Both the position numbers and the translations under genes were made by a program. Shown piece by piece: positions 24,886 to 39,160 of a DNA stretch of 64,000 nucleotides. The DNA lies in contig OW121741.1 of NCBI GenBank assembly GCA_933228675.1, positions 18,031,510-18,095,509 on the forward strand, in the 5' to 3' direction. The notes under the pieces are model-generated. The model searched no databases, was not told where the DNA came from, and worked only from the letters and a program-made list of their open reading frames with translations. This DNA is from Stomorhina lunata. Lineage: Eukaryota > Arthropoda > Insecta > Diptera > Rhiniidae. The stretch's first letter is position 1. Every line of letters begins with the position of its first letter.

Positions 24886-26099
24886 ATAATTTTAATGTCG
24901 ACATATCTCTCCTCACCCATGGACCTTATTCCACACATTTTTGATTTACTTACCTATACGAGTAACATATGGTTTTTGATTTAAACAATTTTTCTAATTA
25001 AAACATCATTTTTTAATTGCATTATAATTTTTTTTTTCTTTGTTCATTTGCATTTAATAATTGCAAAAAAAAACCAATTAAATAATTTTAATTATTAAAA
25101 TTGCTTTGACAAAAGCAACAAAAAACCAATATGGTAAAATTATAAACTAAAGGTAAGAGAAATTAAATATAATGGCCTGAATGCAATGAAGTAAAATTGC
25201 AGTGATTTGCATTTAAACAATATTGAAAAACCGCTAACATTCAACACAAAAAAAGTATTGAATATAATATTAATGAATTAAAGAGTATGAGTTAGAATAA
25301 AATGCAGTTGCAGGCAAAGGCAAACAAACATATAAAATTTGATTAAAAAACAACAAAAATATAATAGAATAAAATATTACACAAATTTTAGGATGAGTTG
25401 GAATCGAGTAAAACAGGACTTAAACTCGCTAAATATTTAATCGCATTTATGCATGTGTGAGTTTGTATATGGACATATGTATGTATTTGTTAGAGGTTTT
25501 GGTTGAGTGTGTATTTGTTTAGGCAAACTAAACAAATGCATATTTTATCAGCCCATATGCAATAGAATAGAATGTATTTATAGTGAAAATATATATTTTT
25601 TCTATATATCCTTTTATTCGTGAGACTATGCTAAAAAAAAACTCAACAAAAACACCATCATCATCATCAATATAACACTACAGAAATTACAATAAAAATA
25701 AACATAACAACGGGCAACGACAATATTGAATATTGGAGGAAATGAATGAAAAGCAAAAAAAAATATTAAAAACAAAACTGAACTCTATACAAAATTTATA
25801 AACTATTTCGAAAAGCAGACAATTTCTAGTTTTACTCAAACGCTGCTTTTCCTAACCCTATTGACGCGTTTCTAAATAACAATTTTCTATAAATTTTAAC
25901 AATCACACAAACGTATACATAAATGATTCTTGAGTTTAGAGGAATTAAATCTGAACTAGAAATCGTTTTAAGCAGTAGGATTGAATAGTATCTGGTCTTT
26001 ATATGGGATATGGATACAAGGGATACAGGGAACTCATAGACTCAAATGTAGTCTTTGAATTAACACACAATAATGTTTTGGCTATGATTAAGATCAGAT
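24886..26099. other. AT-rich non-coding DNA
   Basis: Unique AT-rich sequence with a short CAT triplet run near 25,658. No exon or element recognised. Confidence 0.5.
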
Positions 26100-27275
26100 T
26101 TTTACTATGTCTTCGACTATGACTTCGGCTATGACTTAGGCTTTGACTTAGAGTATGAGTTAGACTATGACTTAGACTATGACTTAGACTATGACTTAGA
26201 CTATGACTTAGACTATGACTTAGACTATGACTTAGACTATGACTTAGACTATGACTTAGACTATGACTTAGAATATGACTTAGACTATGACTAAGACTAA
26301 GACTTAGACTATGACTTAGACTATGACTTAGACTATGACTTAGCCTATGACTTAGACTATGACTTAGACTATGACTTAGACTATGACTTAGACTATGACT
26401 TAGACTTTGACTTCGGCTATCACTGAGACTATGACTTAGACAATGACTCAGACTATGACTTAGACTATGACTTGGACTATGACTTAGAGTATAACTTAGA
26501 CTTTAGCTTAGGCTGTGACGTAAACTATGACTTAAACTATGACTTAAAGTATGACTATGACTTAGACTATGACTTAGACTATGACTTAGACTATGACTTA
26601 GACTATGACTTAGACTATGACTTAGACTATGACTTAGACTATGACTTAGACTATGACTTAGATTATGACTTAGACTATGACTTAGACTATGACTAAGACT
26701 ATGACTTAGACTATGGCTTAGACTATGACTTAGACTATGACTTAGACTTTGACTTAGACTATGACTTAGACTATGATTTAGACTATGACTTAGACTTTGA
26801 CTCAGATTATGACTTAGACTATGAGATAGACTCTGACTTAGACTATGACTTAGACTATGACTTAGACTATGACTTAGACTATGACTTATGCTTTGACTTA
26901 GAGTATGACTTAGACTATGACTTAGACTATGACTTAGACTATGACTTAGACTCTGACTTAGACTATGACTTAGACTATGACTTAGACTATGACTTAGACT
27001 ATGACTTAGACTATGACTTAGACTATGACTTAGACTATGACTTAGACTATGACTTAGACTATGACTTAGACTATGACTTAGACTATGACTTAGACTATGA
27101 CTATGACTTATACTATGACTTAGACTATGACTTAGACTATTACTTAGACTATGACTTAGACTATGACTTAGACTATGACATAGACTATGACTTGGACTAT
27201 GACTTAGACTATTACTTAGACTATGACTTAGACTATGACTAAGACTATGACTTAGACTATGACGTAGACTATGGT
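26100..27275. repeat. 12-bp satellite (GACTATGACTTA)n
   Basis: About 98 copies in the same orientation as the array at 22,981. The DYDL-rich frame at 26,472-26,696 is a repeat translation. Confidence 0.95.
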
Positions 27276-28424
27276 TAAAGGGATTGTTATCAGGGATGCA
27301 GCATCTATGGGAAATTATAATCTATGATGCATTTCTTATTGAAAATTATCATCAGTCATACTTTTCTTATAAAATTATCATTAGTGATGGATGTTATAAA
27401 GACAAAATTTGTTATCTTTCTAACTTTGTTCCCTCGAATTTCAGCGAGCTTTTGCAGTTTATTTAAATTAATCACAGACCTTTTTTATATAAAAAATTCA
27501 ATCATAATAAAACCCTTAAACCTATCCTTATATGTAGAAAGCTTTACTGTTTGATGAAACACAAAAAAAACTATATAAATATCGATCTAGTTATTTTGCA
27601 TAAATTTTTCAACGTTTTTCTAAATTGATTTATACTCAAACATACATACACATACTGCCATATAAACACATATAAAGATTAGGGTGGCTCTTATTTAATA
27701 AAATTGATTTTCCGTAAAAATTAATTTTTAAAAATTGGTCGATATACCTACGAGTACATAAATTAGCTTTAATTTTTGTTATTTTGTAAGTGATAGAATT
27801 CGTACTTAAACTTATTAAAAACAAGGACGCCCTAATATTGTACATACTTTCCATATCCCAATTCTCTTTGGAAACGCTAAAGAGTGTTTTGTATTTTATG
27901 CATTCGAGTATCAATATGGTCCTTTCAATTATAATTTTATGTCCTGGTTGTTGTAGTTTTTTCACTCTATTTTTGCTTGCAATCGCATAATATTTTTGCA
28001 ATACGCGAAAAACTGCTAAATGTAAATATGTTAGTGTTCTCGTTATTCCACTTTTGTTGTTGTTGTATTATTGTGCCAGTATCTAGAATAAAATGGTCCT
28101 AACTCAAACTACCAAAATTGAGTAAAGCCTTTATATGTGGAATGAAAACCAGGACCCACGAATTTAAAATCGACACACACTCACATAAATGTGGAAAAAT
28201 TATTAGACCAACTGTTAAAAACATACAATTTTGATATTGCTTTAGGGGGTGGCTTGAGAGGAGGAGTGGGAGCCAGAGGAACAACATTTGGCAATAACAA
28301 ACAACAAATGATTTAAAATTCTAATGTGATATTGTGTTGGTAATTTCAATATAGAAAATGGTGGAAAAAATTTGAAGTTAGGCAGATATTTACATATTCA
28401 GTTTAAAATATTAGAGGGGCTTTA
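27276..28424. other. AT-rich non-coding DNA
   Basis: 27,310-27,390 carries three decayed units of the ATTATCATCAGTGATAC family. Overlapping 60-121 codon frames on both strands at 27,284-28,287 have no recognisable domain and overlap each other, so no gene is called. Confidence 0.5.
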
Positions 28425-29795
28425 TATTTTTCGATAGAAAATTATTAACAGTGATATATTTTTTTAATAAAAAAATTATCATCAGTGATATATTTTCTAT
28501 TGAACATTATCATCAATGACACATTTTCTATAAAAAATATCATCTGTAATGCGTTTTCTATAGCAAAATATGATAATTTTCTATAGAAAGATATCATCAG
28601 TAATACATTTTCTATAAAAATTATCATCAGTGATACATTTTCTATAGACAAATGTCATCAGTAATACATTTTCTATAGAAAATTATGATAATTTTCTATA
28701 GAAAATTATCATCAGTGATACATTTTCTATAAATATTATCATCAGTGATACATTTTCTATAAAAATTATCATCAGTGATACATTTTCTATAGAAAATCAT
28801 CATCAGTGATACATTTTCTATAAAAAATTATCATCAGCGATTCATTTTCTATAGAAAAATATCATTACTGATACATTTTCTATAGAAAATTATCACCTGT
28901 GATACATTTTTTATCGAACATTTTTATAAGTGATAGGTTTTCTATAGAAAATTATCATCAGTGATACATTTTCTATAGAAAATAATCATCAGAGATACAT
29001 TTTCTATAGAAAATTATCATCAGTGATACATTTTCTATATAAAATTATTATCAGTGATACATTTTCAATACAAAATTATCATCAGTGATACATTTTCTAT
29101 AGAAAATTATCATCAGTCATACCTTTTTTATAGAAAATTATCATCAGAGATACATTTTTTATAGAAAATTATCATCAGTGATATATTTCCTATTAAGAAT
29201 TATCATCATTTATACATTTTTGATAGGAAATTATCATCGCTAATACATTTTCTATGGAAAATTATCATCAGTTATCAATTTTCTATAGAAAAATTATCAT
29301 TAGTAATACATTTTCTATAGAAAATTATCATCAGTAATACATATTCTATAGAAAATTATCATCAGTGATATATATTCTATAGAAAATTATCATCAGTGAT
29401 ACATTTTCTATAAAACATTTTTATCTGTGATACATTTTCTATAGAAAATTACTATCACAGATACATTTTGTGTAGAAAATTATCATCAGTGATACATTTG
29501 TATAGAAAATTATCATCAGTGATATATTTTTTTTATAGAAAATTATCATCAGGCATACATTTTCTATAAAAAATTATCATCAGGAATATATTTTCTACAG
29601 AAAATTATAATCAGTGATAATATTTTATAGAAAATTATCATCAGTGATACATTTTTTATATAAAATGATCATTTCTGATACATTTTCTATAGAAAATGAT
29701 CATTAGTGATACATTTTCTATAAAAAAAATATCATCAGTGATACATTTTTTATTAAAAATTATCATCAGTGATACTTTTTTTTACAAATTTGTAA
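28425..29795. repeat. 31-bp TTATCATCAGTGATACA / TTTTCTATAGAAAA minisatellite
   Basis: About 44 diverged units combine the dyad TTTTCTATAGAAAA with the word TTATCATCAGTGATACA. Same orientation as 31,195-34,320 and opposite to 37,450-39,160. Confidence 0.94.
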
Positions 29796-31194
29796 GCAAT
29801 GTGTACCAATTTTTTGTCCTCCACTGTACACAATTATGTATGCACCCGCATATAATCCACCCCTTTCTTCTAGTTATTTGTGCATGTATACCTAACTGGC
29901 ATAAATGTTACTAACCAAACCCAGTGATAACTGCCTGTAAATGCAAAACTAACTTCCGCTTGTATCGAATGCAAACGCGTTTTATAATGATTCTCATACG
30001 CACTTCACATTCGCATAAATAATAACATTATTAGACACATTTTTAAGTTGGCAACTGCATTTGATGTTACTACATTTACGCATATCCTTTTTAAACATGT
30101 TTATGCAGGACTCGAACTCGTACATCTACTACTACTCGAATGCATCTACTACTACTAAATATATACATACGTATATATTTAGTAGTAGTAGAATGTTTGT
30201 GTTAGTTTTACAGTAAAATTCTGTTAGTATTAAAATTTAGTCTCATACTCGGCCTAAATGTAGGCTATACAATATATTAACACATTTTGTTAGGAGTTTA
30301 ACGGGAATGTTTGTAGATGTGTGTGTGTGTGTGACTTTATTAATGCAATGGAATTGTTTTTTTGTACATACAGATGTCGGTAGTTTATATGTTTGTTTGT
30401 TGTTGTTTTCTCTAGTTTTATTTTTTGTTGTAATTTTTGCATATGTCGCTGATTGTTCACATTAAAAACTAACTGCAGGTTTTTCTTATATATCCGTTTC
30501 CTTATTCATATATCCATTTTATTTTCACAAATTTTTGTTTGTTAAATTTTTCTATTTTAATGCTAATTCTATGAAAATACTTTTGAAACGTCTTTAAACT
30601 CTAAAATATTTTATAGTCATTAACCAAAAATAAATGTATATCACTCCTATAGCCATTAAAAGAAACCATTTCTTTCCATTCATTTTTAGCTGTTGCATAT
30701 TTAATGGGGCTTTAGCTATTTTGACATTTTGATGTTGAAACTGCTGCTGCAATTAATTGCATATTTATTGCTCGTCAAATGTTTGTTGTTGTTTAATTTC
30801 ACTACAGTTGCATTGTTATATATTTAAATAATTTATTGGATTGCCTTTTTTTGGCTTTATTAGACGTTAACAAACAAAATTGTGATTTTTTTTTTTTGTT
30901 GATGTTTTCTAATTTGTTGCCACGACTCTATGACCATTTTTAGCTTCTTGTTGTCATTAGTCGTTTTTATTATGTGACACATCTGGTTTTCATTTATCGA
31001 TAATTAGTTTTTGCATAATAAATCCCGAATGCATAATTTAGTAGACTAAATTTAACGTACAAATTTGACAAGATGCATTTTTAATTGGGATTTTTTCGAA
31101 TGCATTTAAATTCTTGAATTTTTACAGATTTTCTTATACATGGTTAATTATTTATCTATGATACGTTTTCTGAAGTAAGCTAACATCATACTCG
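29796..31194. other. AT-rich non-coding DNA with perfect palindrome and GT microsatellite
   Basis: Mostly unique AT-rich DNA. A (GT)n run lies at about 30,319-30,332. Arms 30,146-30,166 and 30,171-30,191 form a perfect 21-bp inverted repeat around a 4-base loop; they begin with CTACTACTACTAAATATATA. No gene is recognised. Confidence 0.6.
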
Positions 31195-34100
31195 TAAAGT
31201 CGTTTTTTATAGAAATTTATCCACAGTGATACATTTTCTTTAGATAATTATCATTAGCAACATAAAAATTACTATCAGAGAAATATTTTCTATAGACTAT
31301 TATATCTACATCTTTTTATAGATATTGTTTTATAGAAAATTATTATTATTATTATATTCACTGATACATTTTCTATAAAAAATTATCGTCGGTGATATAT
31401 TTTCTATAGAAAATTATCGTCAATGATACATTTTCCATAGAAAATTATCGTCAGAGATACATTATCTTTAAAAAATTATCGTCAGTGATTCATTTTCTTC
31501 AGAAAATTATCGTCAGTGATATATTTTCTTTAAAAACTTATCGTCAGTGATATATTTTCTACAGAAAATTATCGTCAGTGATAAATTTTCTATAGAAAAT
31601 TATCGACAGTGATACAGTTTTTATAAATTTTCTGTAGAAAATTATCTTCAGTGATACATTTTCTTCAGAAAATTATAGCCAGTGATACATTTCTATAGAA
31701 AGTTATAACCAGTGATACATTTTCTATAGAAAATTATTGTCAGTGATACTCTTTCTATAGAAAATTGTCATCAGTGATACATTTTGTATAGAAAATTATT
31801 ATCAGTGATACATTTTCTATACAAAATTATCATCAAAGATACATTTTCTATAGAAAATTATCATCAGGGAAACATTTTTATAGAAAATTATCATTAGTGA
31901 CGCTTTTTCTATAAAAAATTATCGTCAGTTACATATTCATTTTCGATAGAAATTATCGTCAGTGGTACATTTTCTATAAAAAATTTTAGTCAGTGATACA
32001 TTTTCTATAGAAAATTATCATCAGTGATACTTTTTCTATAGAAATATATCATCAGTGATACATTTTCTATAGTAAAATATCATCAGTAATACTTTTTCTA
32101 TAAAAAATTATGATAAATCAATGATTTATTATTATAATTACTGATACATATTTTATAGATACTTATAATAACTGATACATTTTCTATAAAAACAAATCAT
32201 CATTGATACATTTTCTATAGAAAACTCTCCTTAGCTTGTCATTTACTATAGAAAATTATCATCGGTGATAAATTTTTCTTTACAAATTTTTATCATTCAT
32301 ATATTTTCTTTAGAAAATTATCATCAATGATACATTTGCTACAGAAAATTATCGTCAGTAATACATTTGCTATAGAAAAGTGATATATTTTCAATAGCAA
32401 ATTATTGTCTGTGATACATTTTCTATAAACAAAATTATCATCAGTGATTCATTTTCTATAGAAATATATCGTCAGTGATTTATTTTTACAGAAAATTATC
32501 GTCAGTTATACATTTTCTATAGAAAATTATCGTCAGTGATACATTTTCTATAGAAAATTATCGTCAGTTATACATTTTCTATAGAAAATAATCGGCAGTA
32601 ATACATTTTCTATTGAAATTTGTCACCAGTGATACATTTTTCTTAGTAAATTATCATCAGTGAAACATTTTCTATAGAAAATTATCATCAGTGATATATT
32701 ATCTTTAAAAAATTATCATAAGTGATACATTTTTTATAGAAAATTATCGTCAGTGATACATTTTCTATTGAAAAATATTGTCAGTGATACATTTTCTATA
32801 GAAAATTATCGTCAGTGATTCATTTTCTATAGAAAATTATAGTCAGTGATACCTTTTGTATAAAAGTTGTCGTCAGTGATTCATTTTCTATAGAAAATTA
32901 TCTTCAGTGTTACATTTTCTATAGAAAATTATCGTCAGTGCTACATTTGCTATAGAAAATTATCGTCAGTGTTACATTTTTTATATAAAATTATCGTCAG
33001 TGATACATTTTCTATAGAAAATTATCATCAGTGACACATTTCCTACAGAAAATTATTATCAGTGATAGATTTTCTATAGAAAATTATCATCAGCGATACA
33101 TTTTCTATAGGAAATCAGCACCGATTATTTTCTATAGAAAATGTATAACTGACGATAATTTTCTATAGAAAATGTATCACTGACGATAATTTTCTATAGA
33201 AAATGTATAACTGACGATAATTTTCTGTAAAAATAAATCACTGACGATATATTTCTATAGAAAATGAATCACTGATGATAATTTTGTTTATAGAAAATGT
33301 ATCACAGACAATAATTTGCTATTGAAAATATATCACTTTTCTATAGCAAATGTATTACTGACGATAATTTTCTGTAGCAAATGTATCATTGATGATAATT
33401 TTCTAAAGAAAATATATGAATGATAAAAATTTGTAAAGAAAAATTTATCACCGATGATAATTTTCTATAGTAAATGACAAGCTAAGGAGAGTTTTCTATA
33501 GAAAATGTATCAATGATGATTTGTTTTTATATTTTCTATAGAAAATTATCATTAGTGATATATTTTCTATAGAAAACTATCATCAGTGTTACATTTTCTA
33601 TAGAAAATTATCACCAGTGTTACATTTTCTATAGAAAATTATCATCAGTGTTACATTTTCTATAGAAAATTATCATCAGTGATACATTTTCTATATAAAA
33701 TTATCATTAGAGATACATTTTCTATAGAAAATTATTATCAGTGATACATTTTCAATATAAAATTATCGTCAGTGATACATATTCTATAGAAAATTATCAT
33801 CAGTGGTACAATCTCTATATAAAATTATCATCAGTGATACATTTTCTATAGAAAATTATCGTCAGTTATACTTTTTTTATACAACATTATCATCAACGAT
33901 ACATTTTCTGCAGAAAATTATCGTCAGTGATACTTTTTCTATAAAAAATTATCATCAGTGATCTATAGAAAATTAAATCATCATCAGTTATAATTTTTCT
34001 ATAGAAAATTATCATAATTGATACATTTACTATTGGAAATATCTTTCAGTACTATATTTTCTATCGAGTAATAAATTTTCTATAAACTATTATCATCAGC

Positions 34101-34320
34101 AAATTTTTCTATAGTAAACTATTATCAGTGATACCTTTTCTATAGTAAATTATCATATGTGATGCATTTCTACAGAGAATTATTATAAGTGATACATCTT
34201 GTATAGAAAATTAATATTAGTGATAGAAATAGAAATTTTCGATAGAAAACTTTTATCAGCGATACATTTTATCATTATATGAGTGATATACTTGGTATAG
34301 AAAATTGTCATCATTATTTT
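31195..34320. repeat. 31-bp TTATCRTCAGTGATACA minisatellite with internal inversion
   Basis: About 100 units of the same family as 28,425, many with ATCGTCAG instead of ATCATCAG. Orientation is constant except at 33,121-33,531, where the units are reversed. That reversed segment is the exact reverse complement of 32,185-32,595 (see separate entry). Confidence 0.94.
32185..33531. repeat. 411-bp perfect inverted repeat with 525-bp spacer
   Basis: I compared 32,185-32,595 with the reverse complement of 33,121-33,531 line by line and found no mismatch. The match includes private variants, such as a CTCTCCTTAGCTTGTC word that is not part of the normal unit, so it is not an accident of the tandem repeat. 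The spacer (32,596-33,120) keeps the normal orientation. A transcript would fold into a 411-bp duplex. Confidence 0.95.
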
Positions 34321-35154
34321 ATATTTTGCTATAATTTTTCAAATAAATTACAATTTATCTCTTGTTAACACTTCCTGTGATAATTTTCTTCATAAAAAAA
34401 TTATATCATGCCCCCAAAATTCAATCGATGAATTAAGCCTACAAAAGCCTCAACATTTAATTTTTGTTTTTATAAAAATAAATTTTATTTATAAATAAAT
34501 AATTAAAAACCACCAATCATGAATGTTCGTTTTTATGCTGATTATAAATTGTATTGGTTAGAAATAAAAGCAACAAAACCTTAACTAAAAGCAACTACAA
34601 CAACAACAAAACTCATGGCTACAACAAGGACTCACTTTCCTAGTATCATTTATATTATATTTGTTTATAGATATTATAAATTCTATGCACTTATTTAGAG
34701 CAACAACAACAGCAGCAGCAACAGCTAAATATGAAACAACGGCCGGAAAAAAACATATTTATTTATGCATTTTGAATAGAAAATTTAATTTCCTGTCCAT
34801 AAAATCTAGCAAAATTATCGCATTTGAATGTGAGGATGTGGTGGTATATTTGGCTCTATATGCGTGATAATGTTCACGAACGAACTTTGGCTGGTGTACA
34901 ATCGACAACTAATGAAAACCACAATAATAATTTCTGCACTTTTGTTGCACAAATCATTCGAACATTTACTTTACTTTTATAAATTTTACATACATTTACG
35001 CATAGAAATACAAACACATGAGCAGTTCAGATAAAATTTGTTGAAAAAAAAACACACTATCTTTCAGGCATGGAAAATATCTTTCTTAATTTGGTACCAG
35101 CAATGAAAAAAACGTACTTTTTAGATTATGATAGTACCTTTATGATCGAATTTT
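34321..35154. other. AT-rich non-coding DNA
   Basis: CAA/CAG triplet runs near 34,590-34,615 and 34,700-34,725. No supported exon. Confidence 0.5.
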
Positions 35155-36570
35155 TTCGAAAATTTCTTATTTTTTAGGAAATTTTACAAAATTTTCTTAT
35201 TTCTATAGGAACTTTTTCAAAAATTTCTTATTTTATAGGAAATTTTTCAAAAATTTCTTACTTTCATTAGAAATTTTTCAAAAATTTCTTATTTTTATAG
35301 GAAATTTTTAAAAAATTTCTTATTTTTATAGGAAATTTTTCAATAAATAAGAAATTATTTTTATAGGAAATTTTTCAAAAATTCTTATTTTAGAGGAAAT
35401 TTTTCAAATATTTCTTTTTTTTTATAGGCAATTTTCCAAAAATTTCTTATTTTTATAGGAAATATTTTAAAAATTTCTTATTTTTGTAAGAAATTTTTCG
35501 AAAATTTCTTATTTTTATAGGAAATTTTTCAAAAATTTCTTATTTTTATAGGAAATTTTTCAAAAATGTCTTATTTTTATAGGAAATTTTTCAAAAATTC
35601 TTAATTTGATAGGAAATTTTTTTAAAATTTCTTTTTTATATAAATGTTTTTTTAAATTTCTTATTTTTATAGGAAATTTTTCAAAAATTTCGCATTTTTA
35701 TAGGAAATTTTTCAAAATTGTCTTAATTTTTTTAGGAAATTTTTCCAAAATTTATTATTTTTACATGAAATTTTTCCAAAATTTCTTATTTTGATAAGAA
35801 ATTTTTCAAAAATTTGTTATTTTTATAGGAATTTTTTGAAAATTTTCTTAATTTTATAGGAAATTTTTCAAAATTGTCTTAATTTTTTTAGGAAATTTTT
35901 CCAAAATTTATTATTTTTACATGTAATTTTTCCAAAATTTCTTATTTTGATAAGAAATTTTTCAAAAATTTGTTATTTTTATAGGAATTTTTTGAAAATT
36001 TTCTTAATTTTATAGGAAAATTTTCAAAAATTTCTTATTTTTATAATAAATTTTGAAAGAAATTCTTATTTTTATAGGAAATTTTTCAAAAATTTCTTAT
36101 TTTAATAGAAATTTTGCAAAAATTACTTGTTTTTATAAGAAAATTTTCAAAAATTTCTTATAAATATAGTAAATTTTTTAAAAATTTCTTATTTTTATAG
36201 GAAATTTGTAAAAAAAATTCTTATTTTTATAGGCAATTTTTATTATTATTATTATTTTATTCTTATTTTTTAAGGAAGTTTTTCAAAAATTTCTTATTTT
36301 TAAAGGAAATTTTTAAAAAATTCTTATTTTTATAGGTAATTTTTCAAAAATTTCTTATTTTTATGGGAAATTTTTCAAAAATTTTATATTTTTAAAGGAA
36401 ATTTTTTAAAAATTTCTTATTTTTATAGGAAATTTTTCAAAAATTTAATTTTTATTTATTTTATGGGAATTTTTTAAAAATTTCTTATTTTGAAAGGAAA
36501 TTTTTCAAAAATTTATTTTTTTTTATAGGAAATTTTTCAAAAATTTCATATTGTTATAGGAAACTTTTTA
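35155..36570. repeat. 31-bp TTTCTTATTTTTATAGGAAA minisatellite
   Basis: About 45 units of the family also seen at 9,901, in the opposite orientation (GGAAATTTTTCAAAAATTTC). A segment of about 155 bp with private variants (ATTGTCTTAATTTTTTTAGG at 35,718 and 35,873) is tandemly duplicated. Confidence 0.93.
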
Positions 36571-37449
36571 AGCAGTTTTTGTTTGTACCTGGTTTGCCAT
36601 CCCTGCTTTGCATTTGTTGCAATTCTCTAGTCCCTACTCTCTTTCTCGCACTTTTTTTCCATCATTTCCGTTTGTTAACTATCGTTGCATATTTTGCTGG
36701 GCCTTATTTACTTGTGTGTGTGTGTGTTTGAATACATTTGTGCGTGAAATAAATATTACATTGCATTTATCGTTGTTTGTGGGAGTTGGAGTGGGCGTTT
36801 GAAAAATGGGTGGGGTAGGTTCGAGTGCTTTTATATGTGTCTGCGGACACCAGCACTACATGCGTAATTAGTTTGTTAAATGTATGTTGATTTGTTATAT
36901 ACAATTTATATTGTAAATGCATTAGTTTTTTATGTTTGCAACAGCGCAAAAAAATATTATACTAAAAATGTTTGCATTTAATTACAAGTATTTAATACTG
37001 GTCAGGACACTACATCTATCTATCCATTCATCCCGCCTGCCTGCCTCCCATAAAGCCCTCATCCCTCTATCCCAATGCACTTTCATTCTATGCCTTTTAA
37101 ATCTTTCTCTTTTAACTTTATTTATATATTTATGTATATTTTTTTTTGCCATTATGTGAATAATATATTTAAAATGACCACTCAAAATGTAATTATTGCA
37201 TATGAAATGCACTCATAACAAATTCTATTGTATAGTTGTTAATAGGAAACTAATTAAATATTTAAATGGCAGAATGGAAAAAATTATTGTAATGAATAAA
37301 TAAAAACAGTACATAATATACAATACAAAAAAATGCTAACTAATAGAATTACATAATGAAATGTTATTATTTGGCTAAAAATGGAAAGGGGTAGACATGA
37401 AAAATGTATCAAACAAATAAAGTACAGTTGGAAAATATAAAACTAATTA
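36571..37449. other. AT-rich non-coding DNA
   Basis: A short (TG)n run at about 36,714-36,727. Frames of 60-76 codons on both strands overlap and lack domains; no gene is called. Confidence 0.5.
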
Positions 37450-39160
37450 TATGTCTCTAGAAAAAATTTATCAGTGATAATTATTTTCTAGAGCAAACTT
37501 GAAAAAAAGGTATCACTGATGTTAATTTTCTATAGAAAATGTATCACTGATGATAATTTGCTATAGAAAATGTATTACTGATGACAATTTTGTAAAGAAA
37601 AAGTATCACTGATGATAAAAATACATAACTGACGATAATTTTCTATTAAAAATGTATCCCTGATAATAATTTTTTATTGAAAATGTATCACTGATGATAT
37701 TTTTTATATAAGAATTATCACTGATGATAATTTTGTAAAGAAAAAGTATGACTGATGATAATTTTCTAAAGAAGATGCATCACTGACGATAATAAAAACG
37801 TATCACTAATGATAATTATCTATCAAAAATATATCACGGATTATAATTTTTTATAGAAAATGTATAACTGATGATATTTTTTATAGAAAAATTATGACTG
37901 ATAATAATTTTCTATAGCAAATGCATCACTGATGATAATTTTTTATAGGAAATGCATCACTGATGATAATTTTCTGTAGCAAATGTATCAGTGATGATAA
38001 TTTTTTATAGGAAGGTATCACTAATGATAATTTGCTATAGATACTATATTATTTATGATAATTTGCTATTCAAAATGTATTACTGATGATAATTTTGTAA
38101 AGATAAAGTATGACTGATGATAATTTTCTAAAGAAGATGTATCACTGACGATAACTTTTTATAGAAAATGTATCTCTGATACATTTTCTTTATAAAAAGT
38201 ATTACTGATGATAATTATCTTTCAAAAATGTATCACGGATATTAATTTTCTATATAAAATATATAACTGATGACAATTTTATATAGAAAATGTATTACTG
38301 ATGATCATTTTTTATGGAAAGGTATCACTGATGATAATTTGCTAAAGAAAATATATCACTGATGATAATTTTGTATAGAAAATGTATCACTTTTGATAAT
38401 TTTCTATAGCAAATGTATCTGAGATGATAATTTTTATAGGAAATGTATTACTGATGATAATTTTTTATAGAAAATTATAGTTTTCTATGGAAAATGTATC
38501 TATGATAATAATTTATTATAGAAAATGTATCACTTATGATAATTTACTATTGAAAATGTTTCACTGATGATAATTTTCTATAGAAAATGTACCACCGATG
38601 ATAATTTTCTATAGCAAATGTATCACTGCTGATAATTTTCTATAGAAAATGTATCACTGATGATAATTTTCTATAGAAAATGAATTCTTGATGATAATTT
38701 TCTATAGAAAATGTATCACTGATGATAATTTTTTATAGAAAATGCATCTTTGATCATCATTTTCTTTAAAAAATGTATCCCTGATGATCATTTTCTATAG
38801 AAAATGTATCACTGATGATAATTTTGTATAGAAAATGTATCACTGATGATAATTTTGTATAAAGTAGTATCACTGATGATAACTTGCTATACAAAGTGTG
38901 TCACTTATGATAATTTGCTATTGAAAATGTATCACTGATGATAATTTTCTATATAAAATATATCACTAATGATAATTTTCTATATCAAATGTATCACTGA
39001 TGATAATTTTCTATACAAAATGTTTCACTGATGATAATTTTCTATAGAAAATGTATCACTGATAATAATTTTCTAAAGAAAATGTTTCACTGATGATAAT
39101 TTTTTAAAGGAAATGTAGCACTGATGATAAATTTGTATAAAAAACTGTTTTACTTATGAT
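37450..39160. repeat. 31-bp TGTATCACTGATGATAA minisatellite (reverse orientation)
   Basis: About 55 units reading TGTATCACTGATGATAATTT with TTCTATAGAAAA, the reverse complement of the 28,425 and 31,195 arrays. Confidence 0.94.

Noticed and set aside
24940..24960. AG|GTAAGT on the minus strand near 24,950 as a second ratchet site
   Set aside because: No pyrimidine tract precedes it, so it lacks half of the recursive-splice signature.
27284..28287. Overlapping 60-121 codon frames on both strands
   Set aside because: They overlap one another, lack domains and lie in AT-rich DNA; no evidence favours any of them.
28425..34320. CRISPR-like regular array of 31-bp repeats
   Set aside because: Repeats are directly adjacent with no unique spacers, the host is a fly, and there are no cas genes.
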